Of a stretch of 8,343 bases of DNA, positions 7,277-8,343 are shown piece after piece. The stretch spans positions 1 to 8,343 of the forward strand of contig JALZUY010000022.1 in NCBI GenBank assembly GCA_023301395.1. The letters run 5' to 3'. The notes beneath the pieces were generated by a model that ran no database searches, was not told the origin of the DNA, and saw only the letters and a program-made list of their open reading frames with translations. Within the stretch, counting starts at the first letter, position 1. Each line of letters starts with the position of its first letter. Position numbers and translations under genes: made by a program. The DNA comes from Nonlabens sp. GTDB taxonomy: Bacteria; Bacteroidota; Bacteroidia; Flavobacteriales; Flavobacteriaceae.

Positions 7277-8343
7277 TTATTCTTCTGGAAGTGATTTCCA
7301 TTGCAGTGCCTTAGCAGATATCCACCAAATAGTGAAAACAGCCATTACCATAAAAATTAAACTCCAGTAAGCTCCTAAGCTTTCTAAAAGTATAAAGCAA
7401 TTCTCTTTGCGCACTTGATAGTCTGGATAGTTTACTTTACACGCATCTTCTTGGTGTACTGTTATAATAGTTAGAATAAGTAATATATATGGTAGTAATC
7501 CTAACATCGTTAAATTCAAGAAGATGGAGCTTATGAGTTTACTCATTTTAGGCATCCATAAGATCGTTCCCAGTAATATCATTGTACCTATGAATAAAGC
7601 GAGGTACATGACAAAGTATTCATCATTTGAATAACCAGAACTATTCATTAAAGAAAATATAGATATCAAACCAACTACAATTCCTAATAATCCAGCCGCA
7701 ATAATGCTGAATAAAACGGACTTCAAACCTGTTATCCTAAAAGCAAATATGAGCAATGCAATAAAAAACGAAAGCCATAACATAATATGAATCCCAACTT
7801 CAATGAAGTTGTTTTCCTTTATGTCCTTTATATTACCAAAAGATTGTGTCAGGTTTTCAGTTCTTATGTAAAAATCTGAATTGATATCCTCAGCATAGAT
7901 CTGTAATGGTGTTAACTTATCGTCTTCATCATAAATTCTACCATAGGTATTAATATGATCCCTTGAATTAATTAAAGTTTTTACTTTAAAATCTTGAGGA
8001 TGATATACTGCATTGAACCACTCATCATCTGTAAGATTATGTTTGATTTTATAAGTGTTAGCTAAATCTAAAAATTCAGTTAATAATGACTTTATTTCCT
8101 TAGGATCATTCCTATTTAAAAGGTCATGATTTTGCTTTATAGTTCTCGATTTGAGTTCAGAAATCTGAGGCTTATTTTTACCATAACCGTAATCGTTATA
8201 TCCTTCGTCATAGTATGAGTCACCTGAATAATTACTGATTCCGTCTTGATAGAAAACGCTTGAATAGTGATAATAACTAGGTTGTGCTGTTTCAATATCA
8301 CCACTCACATCAACGACCTCATCTTTAAAGAAGTACTTCTTTA
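7277..8343 (-). CDS. Five-helix membrane protein of unknown function, N-terminus beyond right edge
   Basis: I do not recognise this family. The frame is open from the stop at 7279-7277 to the right edge (355 complete codons). The first possible start inside the window is a GTG at 8308, but the frame continues upstream without a stop (KKYFFKDEVVDV before that point), so I treat the gene as 5'-partial. Numbering from the GTG, residues about 12-42 are a tyrosine-rich, acidic, glycine-containing segment with 10 tyrosines in 31 residues. Residues about 45-165 are a hydrophilic, partly helical domain. Five membrane segments follow at about 171-191, 196-220, 229-251, 258-284 and 310-331, with a short tail ending SLPEE. 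The loop between helices 4 and 5 carries two cysteines (290 and 304) 14 residues apart; if it faces the periplasm they could form a disulfide. The gene converges on the DUF11-like gene across the hairpin at 7231-7254. No transport or enzymatic motif is visible. Confidence 0.82.
   Translation of the reverse strand, partial: KKYFFKDEVVDVSGDIETAQPSYYHYSSVFYQDGISNYSGDSYYDEGYNDYGYGKNKPQISELKSRTIKQNHDLLNRNDPKEIKSLLTEFLDLANTYKIKHNLTDDEWFNAVYHPQDFKVKTLINSRDHINTYGRIYDEDDKLTPLQIYAEDINSDFYIRTENLTQSFGNIKDIKENNFIEVGIHIMLWLSFFIALLIFAFRITGLKSVLFSIIAAGLLGIVVGLISIFSLMNSSGYSNDEYFVMYLALFIGTMILLGTILWMPKMSKLISSIFLNLTMLGLLPYILLILTIITVHQEDACKVNYPDYQVRKENCFILLESLGAYWSLIFMVMAVFTIWWISAKALQWKSLPEE

Noticed and set aside
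1..8343. Mobile element, CRISPR array, tRNA/rRNA or defence system
   Set aside because: No transposase or integrase motifs, no regularly spaced direct repeats, no cloverleaf-like sequence and no nuclease, helicase or toxin domain were seen on either strand.

Overview
The window looks like chromosomal DNA from a marine-type member of the Bacteroidota, most likely Flavobacteriaceae. The evidence is the AT-rich composition, the lack of Shine-Dalgarno motifs before starts, and two very large secreted proteins with Bacteroidota signal peptides. One of these ends in a gliding-motility-associated (CHU_C, type B) sorting domain, which marks cargo of the type IX secretion system (T9SS). The genus cannot be fixed from the sequence alone.

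Layout, left to right. Positions 1-2896 (minus strand) hold the first 965 codons of a giant secreted adhesin-like protein: a signal peptide, an N-terminal beta-rich domain, then alternating fibronectin type III (FN3) and choice-of-anchor-J/MAM-like domains. The gene runs off the left edge. A 134-base gap with an AT-rich imperfect inverted repeat separates it from rsmI (3031-3696, minus), the 16S rRNA C1402 2'-O-methyltransferase and the only housekeeping gene here. A 185-base divergent intergenic region follows, with a nested palindromic element (3730-3781). The plus-strand gene 3882-7229 encodes a complete 1115-residue surface protein of tandem DUF11-like beta modules ending in a T9SS type B sorting domain. 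A strong 10-bp hairpin (7231-7254) separates it from a convergent minus-strand gene (7277 to the right edge). That gene encodes a five-helix membrane protein of unknown function whose N-terminus lies outside the window.

How they relate. The two large proteins are independent T9SS-type surface or secreted proteins built from repeated Ig-like modules, probably for adhesion or cell-surface architecture. rsmI lies between them with no functional link that I can see. I found no mobile element, CRISPR array, tRNA, rRNA or recognisable defence system. The less ordinary signals are the related palindromes in two of the intergenic regions, which differ by a compensatory base-pair change, and the nested structure in front of rsmI. 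Nothing here amounts to a clearly new multi-gene system.
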